Shown here in pieces: positions 63,516 to 64,000 of a stretch of DNA of 64,000 nt. This DNA comes from an uncultured Eubacteriales bacterium (GTDB lineage: Bacteria > Bacillota > Clostridia > Oscillospirales > QAMX01). The stretch covers positions 1 to 64,000 of the forward strand of contig CAJLFQ010000001.1 in assembly GCA_905205975.1 (NCBI GenBank), written 5' to 3'. Both the position numbers and the translations under genes were made by a program. Positions within the stretch are counted from its first letter, which is position 1. Each line of letters starts with the position of its first letter. A model generated the notes under the pieces. It had not been told where the DNA came from. It saw only the letters and a program-made list of their open reading frames with translations, and made no database searches.

Positions 63516-64000
63516 GTGCGGGTGCAGGCATTTCTGCGGTTGGCGCTGACCTGCCCGCCGTTTGGTATGGCGGTACTGCTGACTGCAGGCATGGTGCTGG
63601 TCAACGGCGGCACGGATGCGCCAAACGCCATTGCCGGATGCGTCGCATCCCGCGCCATTCGTCTGAAACCGGCTGTCCGGCTGGCGGCGGTCTGCAACCT
63701 GCTGGGCGCGCTGGCGGCATCCCTGCGCCCGGCCGTAGCGGATACGGTCGCGGGTCTGGCGGACTTCGGCACAGGGCAGGAGGCGGTTCTGGCGCTTTGC
63801 GCCGGGATGACGGCCGTCGTCGTCTGGTCGGCCGCGGCATGGATGCTTGGGCTCCCGACGAGCGAAAGTCATGCGCTGATTGCCGGGCTGAGCGGCGCTT
63901 CCATGGCCGTGCACCACGGGTTCGGCGGTCTCTGCTGGATGCCGTGGCGGCGGACGCTGATCGGGCTGCTCCTGTCCACGCTTCCGGCATTTCTGGCGGG
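63516..64000 (+). CDS. PiT family inorganic phosphate transporter, 5' part
   Basis: Runs off the window after 161 codons. GTG 63516 follows GAGGAGG. Helices carry the PiT signature NGGTDAPNAIAGCVASRAI and the second GLPTSESHALIAGLSGASMA, hallmark repeats of PiT. It takes up phosphate with a proton or metal-phosphate complex. The gene faces away from the DUF368 gene, with 134 bases between them. Confidence 0.92.
   Translation, partial: MRVQAFLRLALTCPPFGMAVLLTAGMVLVNGGTDAPNAIAGCVASRAIRLKPAVRLAAVCNLLGALAASLRPAVADTVAGLADFGTGQEAVLALCAGMTAVVVWSAAAWMLGLPTSESHALIAGLSGASMAVHHGFGGLCWMPWRRTLIGLLLSTLPAFLA

Overview
The window is about 64 kb of moderately GC-rich chromosomal DNA from a Gram-positive bacterium of the class Clostridia, most likely a gut-type Oscillospirales relative. 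I infer this from the gene content: a Spo0A family regulator, the spore maturation pair SpmA/SpmB, AddA/AddB instead of RecBCD, a T-box leader, split transketolase, Tex, DUF6062 and CmpB-type membrane proteins, many lipoproteins and frequent GTG or TTG starts. There is no rRNA, CRISPR array, transposase, phage or plasmid backbone; the window reads as ordinary chromosome with a few recently changed accessory spots.

Layout. 1-7.4 kb: end of a tRNA cluster (Thr, Tyr), a GH106-like glycosidase, a heterodimeric ABC exporter with one degenerate ATP site, and a small anchored protein. 7.4-15.6 kb (minus): addB-addA-metallophosphoesterase. 15.7-17.2 kb: a spo0A-like gene whose receiver has Glu at the phospho-acceptor position, preceded by an array of Spo0A-type boxes. 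17.2-24.1 kb: SGNH hydrolase, YlmH-like RNA-binding protein, TIM-barrel isomerase, MFS carrier, then (minus) a calcium-type P-ATPase and a GNAT. 24.4-28.5 kb: two tandem SH3b-NlpC/P60 wall hydrolases, a VanW protein and spmAB. 28.7-32.3 kb: a membrane-anchored parvulin, split transketolase and tRNA-Leu. 32.4-37.3 kb: a GNAT/nucleotidyltransferase fusion, then a cupin-flavodoxin-aldo/keto reductase operon behind a MerR-type promoter; two adjacent genes in this operon carry three single-base frameshifts. 37.4-42.0 kb (minus): tex, a TrpB2-type enzyme under a Trp T-box, and an HTH membrane protein. 42.2-50.7 kb: TetR regulator, lipoproteins, a zinc-ribbon protein, GH84 and GH2 glycosidases, DUF6062, a methyltransferase, a possible small RNA, an orphan PPC-domain fragment and a lipoprotein with a near-identical internal duplication. 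50.8-52.7 kb (minus): htpG. 53.1-61.8 kb: a tightly packed eight-gene envelope operon (GT8, MacB-like ATPase, FtsX permease with a large coiled coil, DUF308, lysophospholipase-like hydrolase, GT4, PlsC acyltransferase, CmpB). 61.9-64 kb: Nudix hydrolase and DUF368 (PopT-type) on the minus strand, and the start of a PiT phosphate transporter cut by the window end.

How the genes work together. Cell-envelope functions dominate: peptidoglycan hydrolases, VanW, PopT-type lipid carrier recycling, parvulin foldase, and the lipid/glycolipid operon at 53-62 kb. Cytoplasmic glycosidases (GH106-like, GH84, GH2) beside exporters or carriers suggest glycan use. The most unusual points are the Spo0A homologue with altered active-site residues and its box array, and the envelope operon. 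Several genes use clear sigma-A promoters (TTGACA, 17 bp, TATAAT-like) and Rho-independent terminators, so transcription units can be drawn with fair confidence.
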